Numbered from the stretch's first letter, positions 41,201-52,966 are shown. The stretch is DNA of 64,000 nucleotides from Charina bottae (GCA_023362775.1 JALMGJ010000029.1:7917268-7981267); one strand, 5' to 3'. Notes: generated by a model not told the origin, from the letters alone. Program-made: numbers and translations.

Positions 41201-42927
41201 TGGTATAGGAGAAGGTTATTTAGGTTACAATGACCTAAAGACATCTAATGAAGGAACCCAAGTGAGTTCCTATTTATTGCTTCAATTTAACTGCCCAAAC
41301 TCTCCAATTCTTTTAGTGAAATAAATAATCTCTTGCTTAGTTTAGTATTAAAGGTTTGGTGAAAACAGTTCAGTCTCTTGATTGCTGTTCAGAGTCCTGC
41401 TGAATTGAAGCAGCATGTAAGTCCCAATAAATAAATAATGTTGTACTTATTAAGAATCAAAAGGAAAAGGCACTGAATGTTGTGATACTCTGCAAAAACA
41501 TTTTCAGAAGGGGCTAAATTTATTAAAGTTCATTGCAATTTGGAAAGCAAAGTTTGCTTCCTAAAGACATTCACGTTCTTCTATTACTATTCATCATAAT
41601 CTTCCTTTCTTTCCTTCTGGAAATTCAAAGCAGTGCACATGGGGATTTCTCCCCTGCAAAAAAAAAAAAAAAAGTCTGAAAGGTAGAATAAATTTTAGGA
41701 GTCGGTTTAGAACTAGAGACCAGCACACAATTCCAGTGAAGCACAAATTGGTTCATTATAGTACCAGAGGCAAAGGAACAAGCCTAAAATGAAGAAATGC
41801 AACTCCTCTATATTGAGTTATGTAAACTACTATATTTTATCAATGTAGCATTTAGTTGATTGGATTATAGTATGTGTGCATTACTGTGGTCAGGATGGTA
41901 AGGTAATAGGGCAAATACAATGGCTTTCTTGGGTCTAAAAATATTTTTAGCTATCTATCTATTTATCATCCATCTATCAAATTTATACCCCGCCCATCTC
42001 ACTCAGAGCGCAACTCAATCTGTTAAGATGTTACTGTTCTCTGTGTTTTCTGGTCCGTTTCCCACCAGATTGTATTATCCACTTGTGTCTGAATAACATT
42101 CCTTTGCATCTAAATGTTTTATGGCAGAACTAATAGTTTATTTCCCTGGGAAAATCTATTTGGGAAGGGGATAATTTACTTGTCTAACCTAACACCATTT
42201 TCTATTTCACCCAAAATCACCCATTGAGCTCTATGGTCAGGTGGGAACCTCATCCTGAGTTTCTGGATTTAATCCAATTTCTTAATCTCTGCAGTGCCCT
42301 AGCTTTTCCATCTAAAAGTAAATTCTTTAGCTCTTACTAAAGTATTAAAAATAACCTCTGTACTCAAAGAATGCTGATATTCCAAGAGGTTACTATAAAT
42401 CTGAATATTTATTTACTCAAGTTATCCAAAACTTCCAAATGCTTTTTGAATGTTTGCTTTAAAAGTTTCTTCCAATCTTTTTTGCGGAGTGAATTAATTA
42501 CCCCAAACCAGAAAACAGTTCCTTTAACTAGGCGAATATGCATATTATGGATGACAACAAAGCATTGTACATAAGAACATTATGAAACTCTGTCATTATG
42601 GAGGTCAGGAAGATATGTTTACATATCTTTTGGGGTAGATAATGCATATAAATATTGTTAGTTAATAGTTTATATTGAAATAGTTAATATTGAAATTTTA
42701 AAAAATATAACTGCAAGAAATAATTGCCTTCCAAAATCAGATCTGGCCCTTTGCTGAGGATGTAGTTGAATCAATATCATATGCTTTGTGGAGCTGTCCA
42801 TTGTACCATACATGGCACTCTGAAATAATATCATCCCTCCTGGTAGATCATTGTAACTATTATATAGAAGTGGATGTGGTTTTTCTATTAGCCAATAAAT
42901 ACTTAGAAATCTCAGAAAAGGTAACAA

Positions 42928-42970
<43 letters not shown>

Positions 42971-45900
42971 TGTATAGCCACCCATCTCACTTCTGGGTGG
43001 CTCACAACAACAAAATGTTATTCAACCATGATTTCTGTAAAACTTTCAGATGTATGGACATCAGCTCCCAGAATTCCCCAGCCAGCATGGCCATTGCTAA
43101 GAATTCTGGGAATTGAAATCCACACATCTCAAAATTGGCCAGATTGGGAAACACTGCTGTAAGAAATGCAATTAGCTATACGTTTTCTCTTTTAATATTT
43201 TAGCTTTATTATGTTTTGTAGCTGGATATTTTATAGAGAATTTTGGTCTGTGACAATAACTAATATTAGAGTTGCAAGAAATAAAGTAATGACTTGAAAA
43301 CTATTAAGAAGCTCTTCTAATTGTGGAGGGAATCTGAGACTTAAATCACCAAAAATCAAACTAATTTTTGCTTATTGATTGATTATACATTTAACACTCA
43401 GGAAATATTTTAAAACTAAAGTATTATTGCTTGTTAATGTTACTTTACTCTTAATTTAGGAACTACAAGTGCATGTGGACCAAATCACAGAAATGGCAGC
43501 AGTAATGCGAAAAGCCATTGAAATTGATGAGCAGCAGGGTTGCAAAGAACAAGAACGTATTTTTCAGCTTGAGGTAGGTTTTAAACTCTATGGGAAAATG
43601 AATACATCATTTTTAAACTGGTAAATTCAAAGAATAAATAAGAATGTTAAAGTACTAATTGTTAATATGTAAGGCTGAACATATTTTAAATGCCATCACC
43701 TAGCTGAAGATAAATCAAATTAATAAATGAAATTAATCATAAACACAGCTGGCTTAATTTTCATTGTGTATTGGACAGTAGCTTTCTATTATAATTAAAC
43801 ATTTGTTTTAAAAAATAGATGTATGCATACTGTTTTGAATTCAGACTCAAATTTTTTTGGTCAGAGCGGGCAGAAGAAACACTCTTCTTCTACCAACACA
43901 GGCAGGACAAGCCAGGGTATATAAATAGAGAGCAAGTCCCACTTCCTTTTCACACTGAAGATGTTGCCTAACCTGGCAATGAAACGTCTGCAAGAAGACA
44001 ACAAGGCTCAGAGAGCACCAAGGACTCCACACTCTTCTGTATAACTTCTGTTCAGTTTCTGAACTAAAAGCACCATTCGTTTACACAGTCACATACCTAT
44101 GCATCCCGCTCAAAGTGCAGCTGTCCAGACTAGGTTTGAATTCCAGAGGAACTGAAGGAGGACAACTGTTGTGCACATGTATCTCCTAACACTTTTCCAC
44201 TAGAGTGTTACTGCCTCATCTAGTTCACAAAGCTCTTGTTTTCACCATCCCTTATGGCGAGAACAAGAGAGGGCAGACTTTCATATCAAGTTTGGCGGTT
44301 CAAGACCCTAGCCCCGTATGACGGAGTGACCTCCCGCACTCGCCCCAGCTCTTGCCAACCTAGCAATTGGAAAGCATGCAAATGCAAGTAGATAAATAGG
44401 TACCACTTCGGTGGGAAGGTAACAGCGTTCCGTGCTTGTCATGCCAGCCACATGACCGTGGAAGCGTCTTCGGACAACGCTGGCTCTTTGGCTAACAAAC
44501 GGAGATGAGCACTGGCCCCTAGAGTCGGACATGACTGTGCAGGGGAAACCTTTACCTTAAAAGTATGTCTTCTTCAGAGTCTTAATTCTAGTACTTTTCC
44601 ATATCCTTCAAAAACTGAAACCTTCCTGAGAAAATCTTTGTACCCCCATGGCTTCTAATGAGTAACTCCTCTAATGAAAGACACTCAGTTTGGTCGCATC
44701 AGTACGCTGGTATCTGGGTACTCTTCAAGGTGTGGGATATCAACACTATCCCAAGGCATGGGGTTGTGGAAGAATGTGGAGATAACCTTGATAAAAGAAT
44801 GCAGGAACCATTAAGGAAAGAAATAAAAAACTTAGTCCTGGGATGGGGAAAAGCATTGAGGAAAAAACTCAAAACAATGTCACCTTGAAACTGGCAAGCT
44901 TTCAAGATTCTGTTGTTACACCCTTCAATGATAGAGCATTCCTATATAATCCTTGCAGTGTCTGTTTCCTGACCTGGCCTACCTATAGACAGTATAAGCA
45001 TTTTTGCTATATTCCTCTATTGCAAATGCACAACTCTTCTTTCATAGTTAATAGTTGATTGGCAACTGATTATTTGATAATATATTTGGTTCTATTTACC
45101 CCATGGTGTTTTGCCAATATAACTGGTAATTAGTCCATAATTTTATATATATATTTCCAGTGTACCCAACTAGGTTTAAGAATTTGATAGAGCAATTTAG
45201 GAAACCATGAGACCCATTCAGCTGAAAGATTAAGTACCTTGGCTGTGAGGTTGCCCAGCATATTCATATTATGATGAAGGCTTCTGTATCAAAGGCAGTC
45301 AAGGCCACAACAGCCACCCAGAAGCCTCCCAAGAATGTTTCCAGAGATCCACATTTCAGACACTAAAAAGGCCAGAGCACCAGATCTGTGAACCCAACCT
45401 GGAAACTAACAACTTAAAGGGATGCTGTCCAGTTCATTATAATTTAATTCTGCTTGATTTAACCACAACTGATTTAAATGTATACATCTCTCGTACTAGC
45501 CATGCTTTACCTGGCCAAGGTTTATGCTGAATTGTGCACATGTGGCGTTTAGGGTATTTATATTTGATTTCAGGTGTGATATTATATACACACACATACT
45601 TTGATTAACAAAACATTTTTACTCGTAATTAATCCTGCCATTGGGTTGTTGATGGAAATCAGAATGGAAACAGATGACAAGTATCTGTTGTGAAATAGTA
45701 CTGTGAATAGACATGTGGCATCAAAAATGCAACTTACTTAAACCTTTAAAAGTGATAGCAATATGCACTATCATATCAAAAAGACCTTCCCATCTTTATA
45801 TGCCTTTCTATGCTTTTGATAGCTGTGTTAGCCAATACATAAGGTTGTTGACTACTGCTAATATTAACATTCTGGGAAATAGATTGAACATGTCTTCACC

Positions 45901-46915
45901 CAGTTACAAGGAGAACTGAAGCTTCCATTTGAAAATTAGCCATAGTTCCCTATTACATCCTAAACATACTTTGGTAACCTCTTTTTTTTTTTAAAAAAAA
46001 ATACTGTAATAATTGTTAGAATGTGTTGGAATCAAATTCCATCTCCAAATCCAATGAACTCAGTTACCTGAGCTCAGATGTAAAGGATCTCGTTTTAGTT
46101 TTAAATGTAGAAGTAACTGTTGCATGGTTCCTTGTCACAGCTGTCCTTGAAGTTGAGTTGGGAGTGGATCACCCACACATAGCAACAAAGGATGGTTTCC
46201 CATTATTTTTGAAATGTCTCAGTGACCGAAAAGAAAACATCAAATAATGTATTTAACTCATTTTTGCGCAATAATCTGTGACACTGTCTTTCAGCAATGG
46301 TGGAACAGTAGTAGTTTCTCTCGTATTTCTTGAAAGTGTTGCAGTATTAACTGCTTATACTAAAATGCCATTCAAATGTAAGCCAGGGCAGGGGTGACTA
46401 AAATTCTGTATGTGCTCAAATGTTTTTATTTATTTTTTACAACTTTTAGATCTGAGAATTAATCTTGAACTGACAACTGGTTATTTACAGGACTGGTTTA
46501 AGTCATCACCATCAATCTGTATGAGTGGCTGAAACATTTTTAGCTGTGTTGGATTCCTTTTTATTGAATGATGCCTTTGGCTGTAATATATTGAAAGACA
46601 AGACTCTCAGTCTCTGTAGTGATGGGTAGGGGTAGAAAGTCTCCGGAGAGAGTAGTAAACAAGCTGTAATTTGCTCTGATTTATAGGTTTCTTTTTAGAT
46701 GTTTGAAACAACTTTCCTTTAAAACATTTTGTTTTATTCTTTGCCATGCCACTTTAAAGGCATTGTTTTGTTGCTTACAGCAGGAAAACAAAGGACTGAG
46801 AGAAATACTGCAGATAACCAGAGAATCGTTCCTGAATCTCAAAGAAGATGCATCAGAAAGTACATCTCTGTCAGCACTAGTAACAAACAGTGATTTGAGT
46901 CTGAGAAAAAATTGA
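32286..46915 (+). CDS. FGFR1OP2: FGFR1OP2 (STRIPAK-associated coiled-coil protein), complete coding region
   Basis: Coding exons: 38765-38901 (ATG 38767), 39874-39991, 40883-41025, 43460-43573 and 46781-46915 (TGA 46913). A non-coding first exon probably ends at 32302; the span begins at an upstream ATG there. The joined 214-residue protein matches the vertebrate family almost throughout ([20 protein letters not shown] to [10 protein letters not shown]) and is predicted mostly coiled coil. The family (FGFR1OP2/SIKE) associates with the STRIPAK phosphatase-kinase complex in the cytoplasm. The length equals the short human isoform of about 215 residues. I did not find the alternative 38-residue exon that the long isoform has between exons 4 and 5. 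The gene is head to head with INTS13 and tail to tail with TM7SF3. Confidence 0.95.
32305..32330 (+). repeat. (GC)n run abutting a splice donor
   Basis: Alternating G and C follow the candidate FGFR1OP2 exon 1 donor GTGAGT at 32303, so the first intron bases are a short simple repeat. Confidence 0.85.
32800..36700 (-). mobile_element. Decayed non-LTR retrotransposon (LINE), clade uncertain
   Basis: Minus-strand reading, broken by stops and frameshifts. A charged ORF1-like part (about 36550-35890) is followed by the reverse transcriptase: [18 protein letters not shown] (35260), [14 protein letters not shown] (35045), [20 protein letters not shown] (34800) and catalytic YADD (in [13 protein letters not shown], 34530). 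Next come the thumb and YGADLWGLS (34150), then a CxC...H...C segment ([20 protein letters not shown], 33590). The 3' untranslated end is an AT-rich stretch holding a nested Sauria SINE. The motifs resemble the CR1/jockey/Vingi group more than L1 or RTE. It lies antisense in FGFR1OP2 intron 1. Confidence 0.8.
32891..33201 (-). mobile_element. Sauria SINE copy 3, nested in LINE tail
   Basis: Minus-strand reading from GGGGCGTGGTGGATCAGCGG to the CCTTTACCTT end. Flanked by a perfect 11-bp duplication TAAAGTGAAGT (32880-32890 and 33202-33212). The head is shortened between the A box and the core, losing part of the B-box region. Confidence 0.93.
36879..36982. mobile_element. Palindromic hAT-like MITE, copy 4
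   Basis: CAGTGTTTCTGAACCTTGGC at the left and GCCAAGGTTTAGAAACGCTG at the right, inverted arms around a short CTGGGGAATTCTGGG centre. The 8-bp flanks do not match. Confidence 0.7.
36990..38340. other. FGFR1OP2 intron 1, no recognisable element
   Basis: Unique-looking AT-rich intron; no exon or repeat recognised. Confidence 0.5.
38350..38520. repeat. Large imperfect palindrome, transposon-derived
   Basis: GTTTCATTACCCGACTAGGT in the left arm (38402-38421) is mirrored by its complement at 38452-38471, with arms extending to GAGTCCTTGGTGCACTCTGA and GAGAGCACCAAGGAATCCAC. Half of the same unit (AATGAAACGTCTGCAAGAAG, CTCAGAGAGCACCAAGGACT) occurs at 43975-44030. Possibly terminal repeats of a retroelement; family not assigned. 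Confidence 0.7.
38765..38901 (+). CDS. FGFR1OP2: FGFR1OP2 exon 2 (residues 1-45)
   Basis: TTTTTAG acceptor, two untranslated bases, ATG at 38767, 45 codons to NKRVEAMKQ, phase 0, donor GTTTCT (weak). Human Asp residues near position 20 are replaced ([11 protein letters not shown]). Confidence 0.95.
38902..39873. other. FGFR1OP2 intron 2
   Basis: About 1 kb, AT-rich, no recognisable element. Confidence 0.5.
39874..39991 (+). CDS. FGFR1OP2: FGFR1OP2 exon 3 (residues 46-85)
   Basis: 118 bp: [20 protein letters not shown] then [19 protein letters not shown] plus one base, with a TTCAG acceptor and a GTGAAT donor. Confidence 0.95.
39992..40882. other. FGFR1OP2 intron 3
   Basis: About 0.9 kb, no recognisable element; minus-strand frames at 40054-40696 have no family. 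Confidence 0.5.
40883..41025 (+). CDS. FGFR1OP2: FGFR1OP2 exon 4 (residues 85-132)
   Basis: 143 bp: [20 protein letters not shown] to KLKEQHSK, phase 0 at its end, with a GACAG acceptor and a GTAGTA donor. Confidence 0.95.
41026..42927. other. FGFR1OP2 intron 4, main part
   Basis: Mostly unique. At about 41975-42010 there is an inverted CR1/L2-like tail (ATACCCCGCCCATCTCACTC). I looked for the family's alternative exon here and did not recognise one. Confidence 0.5.
42928..42972 (+). repeat. (GATT)n microsatellite
   Basis: About ten GATT units followed by an inverted CR1/L2-like tail piece (AGCCACCCATCTCACTTCTG). Confidence 0.95.
43030..43160. mobile_element. Palindromic hAT-like MITE, decayed copy 5
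   Basis: CTCCCAGAATTCCCCAGCCA and AATTCTGGGAATTGAAATCC form the inverted arms; the right end GGGAAACACTG is preserved and the left end is eroded. Confidence 0.6.
43460..43573 (+). CDS. FGFR1OP2: FGFR1OP2 exon 5 (residues 133-170)
   Basis: 114 bp: [20 protein letters not shown] to QERIFQLE, phase 0 both sides, with a TTTAG acceptor and a GTAGGT donor. Confidence 0.95.
43850..44035. repeat. Retroelement-derived repeat, half of the 38350 palindrome
   Basis: Contains TATATAAATAGAGAGCAAGT, then GAAGATGTTGCCTAACCTGG, GCAATGAAACGTCTGCAAG and CAGAGAGCACCAAGGACTCC. The last two segments match the right arm of the palindrome at 38350-38520. Family not assigned. Confidence 0.55.
44287..44563 (+). mobile_element. 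Sauria SINE copy 4, 5'-truncated
   Basis: Starts in the B-box region (GGCGGTTCAAGACCC) and continues through CTCGCCCCAGCTCTTGCC, GTCTTCGGACAACGCTGGCT and GGGGAAACCTTTACCTTA. The A-box half is missing. Confidence 0.92.
44570..46780. other. FGFR1OP2 intron 5, no recognisable element
   Basis: 2.2 kb of unique-looking intron. Short frames (44658-44888, 46023-46247) lack splice context and known products. Confidence 0.5.
46781..46915 (+). CDS. FGFR1OP2: FGFR1OP2 last coding exon (residues 171-214)
   Basis: 135 bp: [20 protein letters not shown] to SDLSLRKN and TGA. The acceptor is TTACAGCAG, a tandem NAGNAG site; using the second AG would drop Gln171. The family reading QLEQENKG supports the first AG. 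Confidence 0.94.
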   Translation, partial: QENKGLREILQITRESFLNLKEDASESTSLSALVTNSDLSLRKN

Positions 46916-49650
46916 AGATCTTATCAAGATGGTCTGTCGTCATAGCAAAAAGTAACAGCCTTATCAAAGCAGCGGTTTCCTAATGGGCATTGAGAAATTA
47001 ATATATCCTAAATCCAGTTGAGTTTCATACTTTACACCACATATAATACATAATACTCAGCGATTGGTAGAGGAAAATATCAAGTCATTCAAAGTACAGT
47101 CATGTACAGTAATTGATCTACCCCAAGGCACATTCACTATACTGCTGATGTTCTTAATCCATTGCTATCCTAAATTAGAGAGGGGTTGTTTTGCAAGAGT
47201 TAAACTGTAGAGCATTGCTAGGGTAACACTTGAAACTCTCTTTCATATGGGCAGGAACTTCATTTTTAAATAGAATTAATAGAACATTAAATAGCACCTT
47301 TTTAAAAAGATAGCTTCATCTGGGAAGATGACGGGGCTGGTGAGAAATTTGTTGGCAGTGAGTATTATGTATTTTTAGCTCTTCTCAAAACGTACAGAAC
47401 TAACAAAAGATGAGTTAAGATCAGTCGATAAGCAATAACATTTGAGGGAATTTTTGCACACTTGAGTATGCTTCTGAAATTTACTATTTTACAACTAGTA
47501 ATTGATGGGAGCTACTGTAGTAAAATTACAAAAAATATGTTTAGATCCCTATGAAATTAACAGATTCTGCATCATGTTTTCAGTTAGCATAAACACGCAA
47601 GACCTTTTTACCTTTCAGTAAATCAAGATACTCATGAACTTGTATGTAAATAACTTGAGGTTCATACATGCTTTCTTGTGAGATACCCTGTGAATTAAAA
47701 AAAACACTTATAAAATGCTTGAGTGTTTTTTAGAATATTTTTGGATAAAAGTTATCCACTTACATAACGTAAAATGCTTCATGTTGATAGCTAAAGCATT
47801 GAGGTTCGGCAGTGTTCCATGTGCCCGATGGGTTTGATGCCCTTCTCCCTTTTTTATCCTAGCCAATGAAATATCACAGCCCTTTTGGAAAGCCATCTCT
47901 GAGAATTTCCAGAATGGTGTACAAGGGAGTTGAGTATCTGCCCGTTGAAAGAAGAAACAGGATAAATTATCTTTCCTAATTTGCCTTCCATATGTGTAGG
48001 ATTCTTGGGAATTAAGGCTGAATATAAAAGTGTCTCATAAGAATAAATCTTAACCTCAGATTTTAATAGGTAACTTTTCAAAAACATACCAGGAGCCTCT
48101 GTTTTTGTGTATCTGGCAAATGAGTGGTTCTGATATAACCACATGGAAGAACTGGTAAATTTGTCCTGATAAGCTGAACTTTTTTGAAAATGGGCAGATG
48201 CATTTTTGTAAGAAGAGATTCTAGCCTTCATGGAGCCCAGCTGAACAGGTATGCTTCCATTAGTCATTTATAGACCGCTTATGTTACAATTAAGCCTAAT
48301 TAGTTGAGCTTAAATTATTTCCATTGGCCTACTTATTCCAGGAATGTACATAAAATTAAAAATGGAAGGGGGGGTGTTAAATTCTAGAATATGCTTGGAA
48401 TAACACTTGTTAGTAGTACAGTTTAGGATTAAATTTGCATGTATTGTTTAGAATGTTTTTCCCAAATTGTTCCTAGAGGTTTTGTTACAGCTATATTCCA
48501 CCATTATTTAATTCTAATTTTAAAATGTGGCCTACTATTATGCTTTTATTGGTAAATATTTTAGCATAGTAGTTCATTCAAACAGTATAGTGCATATTTA
48601 GCCAACAAATATCCTTATCTGAACTTTAGACATACATTCTAGACAATTTGAATATCTGGCATTCCAATCTTAAAACACTTTCCACAGCTTATTTATGCTA
48701 ATGCCAATATTTTTCAAAACATGAGCTGCTCAAAATACGTTGCTAATTTCAATATTCAGATGTTTAGATCTGTATCCGATTCATTATATACCTCAGTAAA
48801 AAGGAATTTATTCATAATTTTTTGCTTAGAAAGATGAAAGCAAACTGTAGACAAAAGATATATTAGGCTGAGCACAATAATTTGTATAACATGTTTACCT
48901 TCTCTGGACAAGAATTTCTCAGATGTGTATCCCCCTTTGTAAATTCTAAAATATTTTTGTAAATAGGAGTTAACAAAAAATTATTTTCTTGATATTTGGA
49001 GTGTAAAAACTATCTGTTGTGCACTTGATACAGCACTGTCAAAATGCAGTCTTCCTCAAAACCTTGCCATGTAAATGTGGACACCTTCAAGTTTGTGAAA
49101 TAGATGTCATTAACTCACCAATAATTATTTATGGAAGCATGCTTGAAAAATAACTTGTATGTGTAACTTATTGTGATTGTCTAGTTCGAACCTTAATTTG
49201 TCTGCCAAGGAGCATACCTAGCAATTACTTTCCTTCTGTGTGGCATGACAATTTTCTATCTCATTTTTGTAATGCAAATGCTTGAAATGACCTTATTGGT
49301 GAGAATGCATTATGTACAGTAAACTTATTTTTACCAGTAAACTGGGTTGGGCAGATGTTTCAACAGTTCCAGTTGGAGAAATGAAATCCCTTCTCTGATA
49401 GGTGTTACTGAAGAGAAACTGCAAAATATGTAATAATAATATATTCCTGTGCTGCACACTTGCTGTTTTGGTCTAACATTCAAGCACCACCACTAGTTGT
49501 AGAAAGGAGTCGGTTCCTGGAAGTTTGGCAGGGGCAGATGGCAAGGCTCTGCTGAAGTCTTGCTCTTCAGAAGCTAGGCCAGATGAGGAGTACCTTCTCT
49601 CTCCTGTACCTTCAAAGCTGTTTGGCACAGCACTGCTTCATTAACTAAAC
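46916..49650 (+). other. FGFR1OP2 3' untranslated region and downstream DNA
   Basis: AT-rich, largely unique. An AATAAA at 48042 is one possible polyadenylation signal, but its use cannot be judged from sequence. Minus-strand frames at 47708-48267 have no recognisable product. Confidence 0.5.
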
Positions 49651-50062
49651 CAGTGCTTTCTAAAGTGCCGCTGTTGGTGACACGGCAACGGCGGCAGTGG
49701 GCGTGCACTGCGGGGGGGCGCGGGCGTGCACGGCAGCGGCCTCCGCTAAAACACGAAAGCGCTGATGGCCTGCCACTGTGCACACCCCCACTGCCGCTTC
49801 CGGGTTGTGTGGCGACACACCAGACTGTGTTGCGACACACTAAAGCATAGCTTTCCAAACTCTGTCGCAACACAGTTTGGTGTGTTGCGAAGTGGCGGCA
49901 TGGCGTAGGCGGCAGCGAAGGCTGCGGTGCGCCATCAGCACTTCCGCGTTTTAGCGAGGCCGCTGCTGAACATGCGCTCTGCCGCCATTGGTGTGTCGCC
50001 AACAGCGGCACTTTAGAAAGCACTGTACTAAAGTGTCACGACACACAATTTGGAAATCTGTG
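49651..50062. mobile_element. GC-rich hAT-like MITE (outer), split by a second copy
   Basis: Left end CAGTGCTTTCTAAAGTGCCG, right end TTTGGAAATCTGTG, flanked by AACTAAAC (49643-49650) and CACTAAAC (50063-50070), seven of eight matching. The outer element is 49651-49845 plus 50034-50062; between them sits an inverted second copy with its own duplication. Confidence 0.82.
49846..50025. mobile_element. GC-rich hAT-like MITE (inner, inverted)
   Basis: Left end CATAGCTTTCCAAACTCTG, right end CGGCACTTTAGAAAGCACTG, whose complement matches the left end of the outer element. Flanked by CACTAAAG (49838-49845) and TACTAAAG (50026-50033), seven of eight matching. Confidence 0.82.
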
Positions 50063-50070
50063 CACTAAAC

Positions 50071-52703
50071 AGTGAATGAAGTGGAAAGAGCAGCGCACAC
50101 TGTGGTTACCATTGTAGGCAACTTAAAGACCCGATGCCAGTTATAGCCCATTTATATATTTGATTCTACGATGTTGAAGGTTGTCCCCATATAAAACCCG
50201 AATGAATCAAATTATCTCTGTGTAGTTCCTTTGGAATGTAAGGGTGGTTTTGAACACTTTGCCCTTCCTCTGGACTGAAAAAAATTAAGCCTCTTTAGAT
50301 AAAGGGGAAGCACTTGTCAAGATAGCTATAGCACAAGAAAATTCATTCAACTATCACTTCAATTTCAAGCTTATCTTTATTATAAAAAGGGATAGGGTGT
50401 TTTGTTTTTTGCATTGTCAATGATAGCACTTATTTTAAAAAAATCATAGCTAAGTGTTTGATACCTGAGTATTGGCTGGGCCCATCAGACACGGCAATTC
50501 ATCTCGGCACTAAAAAGTAGCCAGCAATATGAAACCGCTAGGGGCGTGTTAATTTCTTCACTTTTCAACATTAAAATGATGCTGACCTTTGAACAGCTGC
50601 TAAGAACTGTGGACATACCCATCTTCTTTATCAAATCTACTGCCTTGTAACCCAACTGTCAGCTTTTCTGCATTTAAAATTATTTCAGGTTTACTGTTTT
50701 GTAGACCAGATACAAGAATGGCTTCTAGTTCTTCAAGAAGTTCCAACAAACACTGCCATTCACTTAACTGTTTCAGTCCACAGAGCAGTGGAAGACCCAA
50801 CCTAGACGTCCAGTCTGTATCTTTACCTTTTTCGGGAATACCTGCATACACCTGCAGTGCAGCTACAGCATGACCTGTTCTGCAGGCCGCCTACCTGCAG
50901 TCTATGTGGAAACAAAGGTAACCGATTGCTTCTCTTCTGCACCAAGAACATAAAAGGTGTAGCATGTGTCTCTTGAACAGGAGATACAACTTAACTTTAA
51001 TTGTCATGGTCTGGCTGGTTTAGGTTAGAACTATTTTCTCACTTGAGAAACACATCTCTTGGCTGGGTGGAAAAATCACTGCAATTCGTGCTATTCAACC
51101 ACTTTAAGCCAATGTATCTTCCAATCCCGATTTCTAATTATATGAAGTTTCACCATGAGTCGTCAGCCCAAGAACGGATCAACGTAACTGTTTTTAAACA
51201 GAAAGGGGAGATGAGAAGATAGTTTCATCATCTCGTAAATGCTGCCTGTCTGCACTAGGGGAAAAAACCTAAAAAGGCTACTTTGTAAGGCTGGGGCTCC
51301 TACACTGAATCCGTCTATAGGGATCACTTTTACAACTGGGATAAAGAAGGAAAATTTTTATCTGGGGAAAGTTTGTTTAGCTACATAACTACAGAAGATT
51401 CAGGAACTTAGTTCCACAGTTTAGAAACATCACAAAATCCTAATGAAACCAGGGATGTCTCGACACACTTCCGTGACTAAGCAGGCTCTGAGAATATAAC
51501 AACAACATTTACATTTTTTCCCCCCCACAACAATTTAAAACTGAGCAGGTGTCTTGCCCTGCATCACTTCTTGGTTCTCTGAAATGGCAGAAATGACCTC
51601 TGAATAGGAATAATTGTTCAGAATAATAGGGTTACAATAATTAGAAACTGGTTTTGGATTTGCACAACTAACCTACATGGGTATGCTCAATTTAGAAAGG
51701 ACCTCATTCTCTAAGGCTGAATATAAAACATTCACAGAAGATGAGAGAATGAGCGACAGACAAGAAAATCATGGTTTAAGTTACTCTGGCACCTTGAACA
51801 GATTAGTCAAGTGTTGCCTGATGTCTTCCTGTTAGGCTAAGAAATACATTGATTTCATAGGCTTTTGTTACATTTTCTCAGAGTACCAAAAATGCTTCAA
51901 CATACTTACTAATCTTTTTATCCCATAAGAAGAATAATATTTTAGTGACAATTCTGCAGAGGTGGCAGCCCAATCTGAAAAATAGGCTACTGTTAAAACT
52001 CGTTAGATATATTACATGGTGGTTATTCCTTAAGGGAAAAAAAACATTCAATTTCAGAGATCATTCACTTTTCTGGCCTATTTTTTAAAAGAGGGGAGTT
52101 TTGCTACAGGATTTGAGAAAACCCACCCCCGCCTTCATATCTCAGAGTCAAAATGTTTTGCTTGTCACACACAGCTAGTGAACACAATCCAAGAAAATTC
52201 CATTTTTAGTGCAGCTTGACAATTCAAACTTGTTATTTACTAGCACTGATCATCCAAGTTGTTTCAATGCCTAAAAGTACAAAGGCCACAATGAGTTTTT
52301 TCCCAACACTTTGCAGTTTGTTCAGAAGCTAAACCTACGCTAAAAGGAGTTGCCTTTTTGGACTGTGAAGATAAGAATGACGCGTGAATCTGAACTTACC
52401 ATTTTCTATCTCAGGGATTTGAAGTTTTAAAGTTGCACACTTCACTTATTAAGCCACCATTCTATTCTACTCTTCCTGCCCCAATAACGTTACACATTAT
52501 TCTATCAAAGATTAAAATTATAGACAAAAAGTTCCTGGGTGCCACAGCGCATGAAAGCAAATAAGAGTATATTTGTCTTGGACAACTGTGGATCGGTCTC
52601 CAGTTCTGTTGAGGTGGAAAAGACAACGGAGAAAGTCCTTGGCTTACACGCCCCCCAGAGGTGTGCATCCACATTTCTCATGTCTTTCCATCTGTGAATC
52701 AGT
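50071..52703 (-). other. TM7SF3 3' untranslated region and intergenic DNA
   Basis: Downstream of the TM7SF3 stop on the minus strand. A minus-strand AATAAA at 50381-50376 is a candidate polyadenylation signal, giving a 3' untranslated region of about 2.3 kb. No recognisable repeat inside. The open frame at 50600-50851 has no known product. Confidence 0.5.
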
Positions 52704-52966
52704 TTATAATAGTAGCGGTGTTCTTTCACCTGCAGTCTGTTCTTTTTGAAAGAAGTCCTTGATCTGGGACAGCTTACTATGGATCCTCTCTCTCAGGGGA
52801 GGGACATGATGACTAGGATCCAGGATGTTGGTTACTCTGCGCTCTCTCTCACGCTTCCATATCCGATATGGGTGTGGTGGGAAAGGTGCCTCATGCCTTT
52901 CTCGGCGCAACTGAACAGTGATTCCTCCGATTGCTAGCATAGTCCAAACAGCCAAGAGGATAGCAT
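52704..52966 (-). CDS. TM7SF3: TM7SF3 last coding exon (seventh membrane segment and tail)
   Basis: TTATAG acceptor; completes an Asp codon, then [39 protein letters not shown] and the stop after GERTPLLL. The basic RERERR and the dileucine-like ERTPLLL end are conserved in the family. Confidence 0.95.

Noticed and set aside
49574..50023. 149-codon minus-strand frame
   Set aside because: Generated by CpG-rich nested MITEs.
50600..50851. 83-codon minus-strand frame downstream of TM7SF3
   Set aside because: No recognisable product; lies in the presumed 3' untranslated region.
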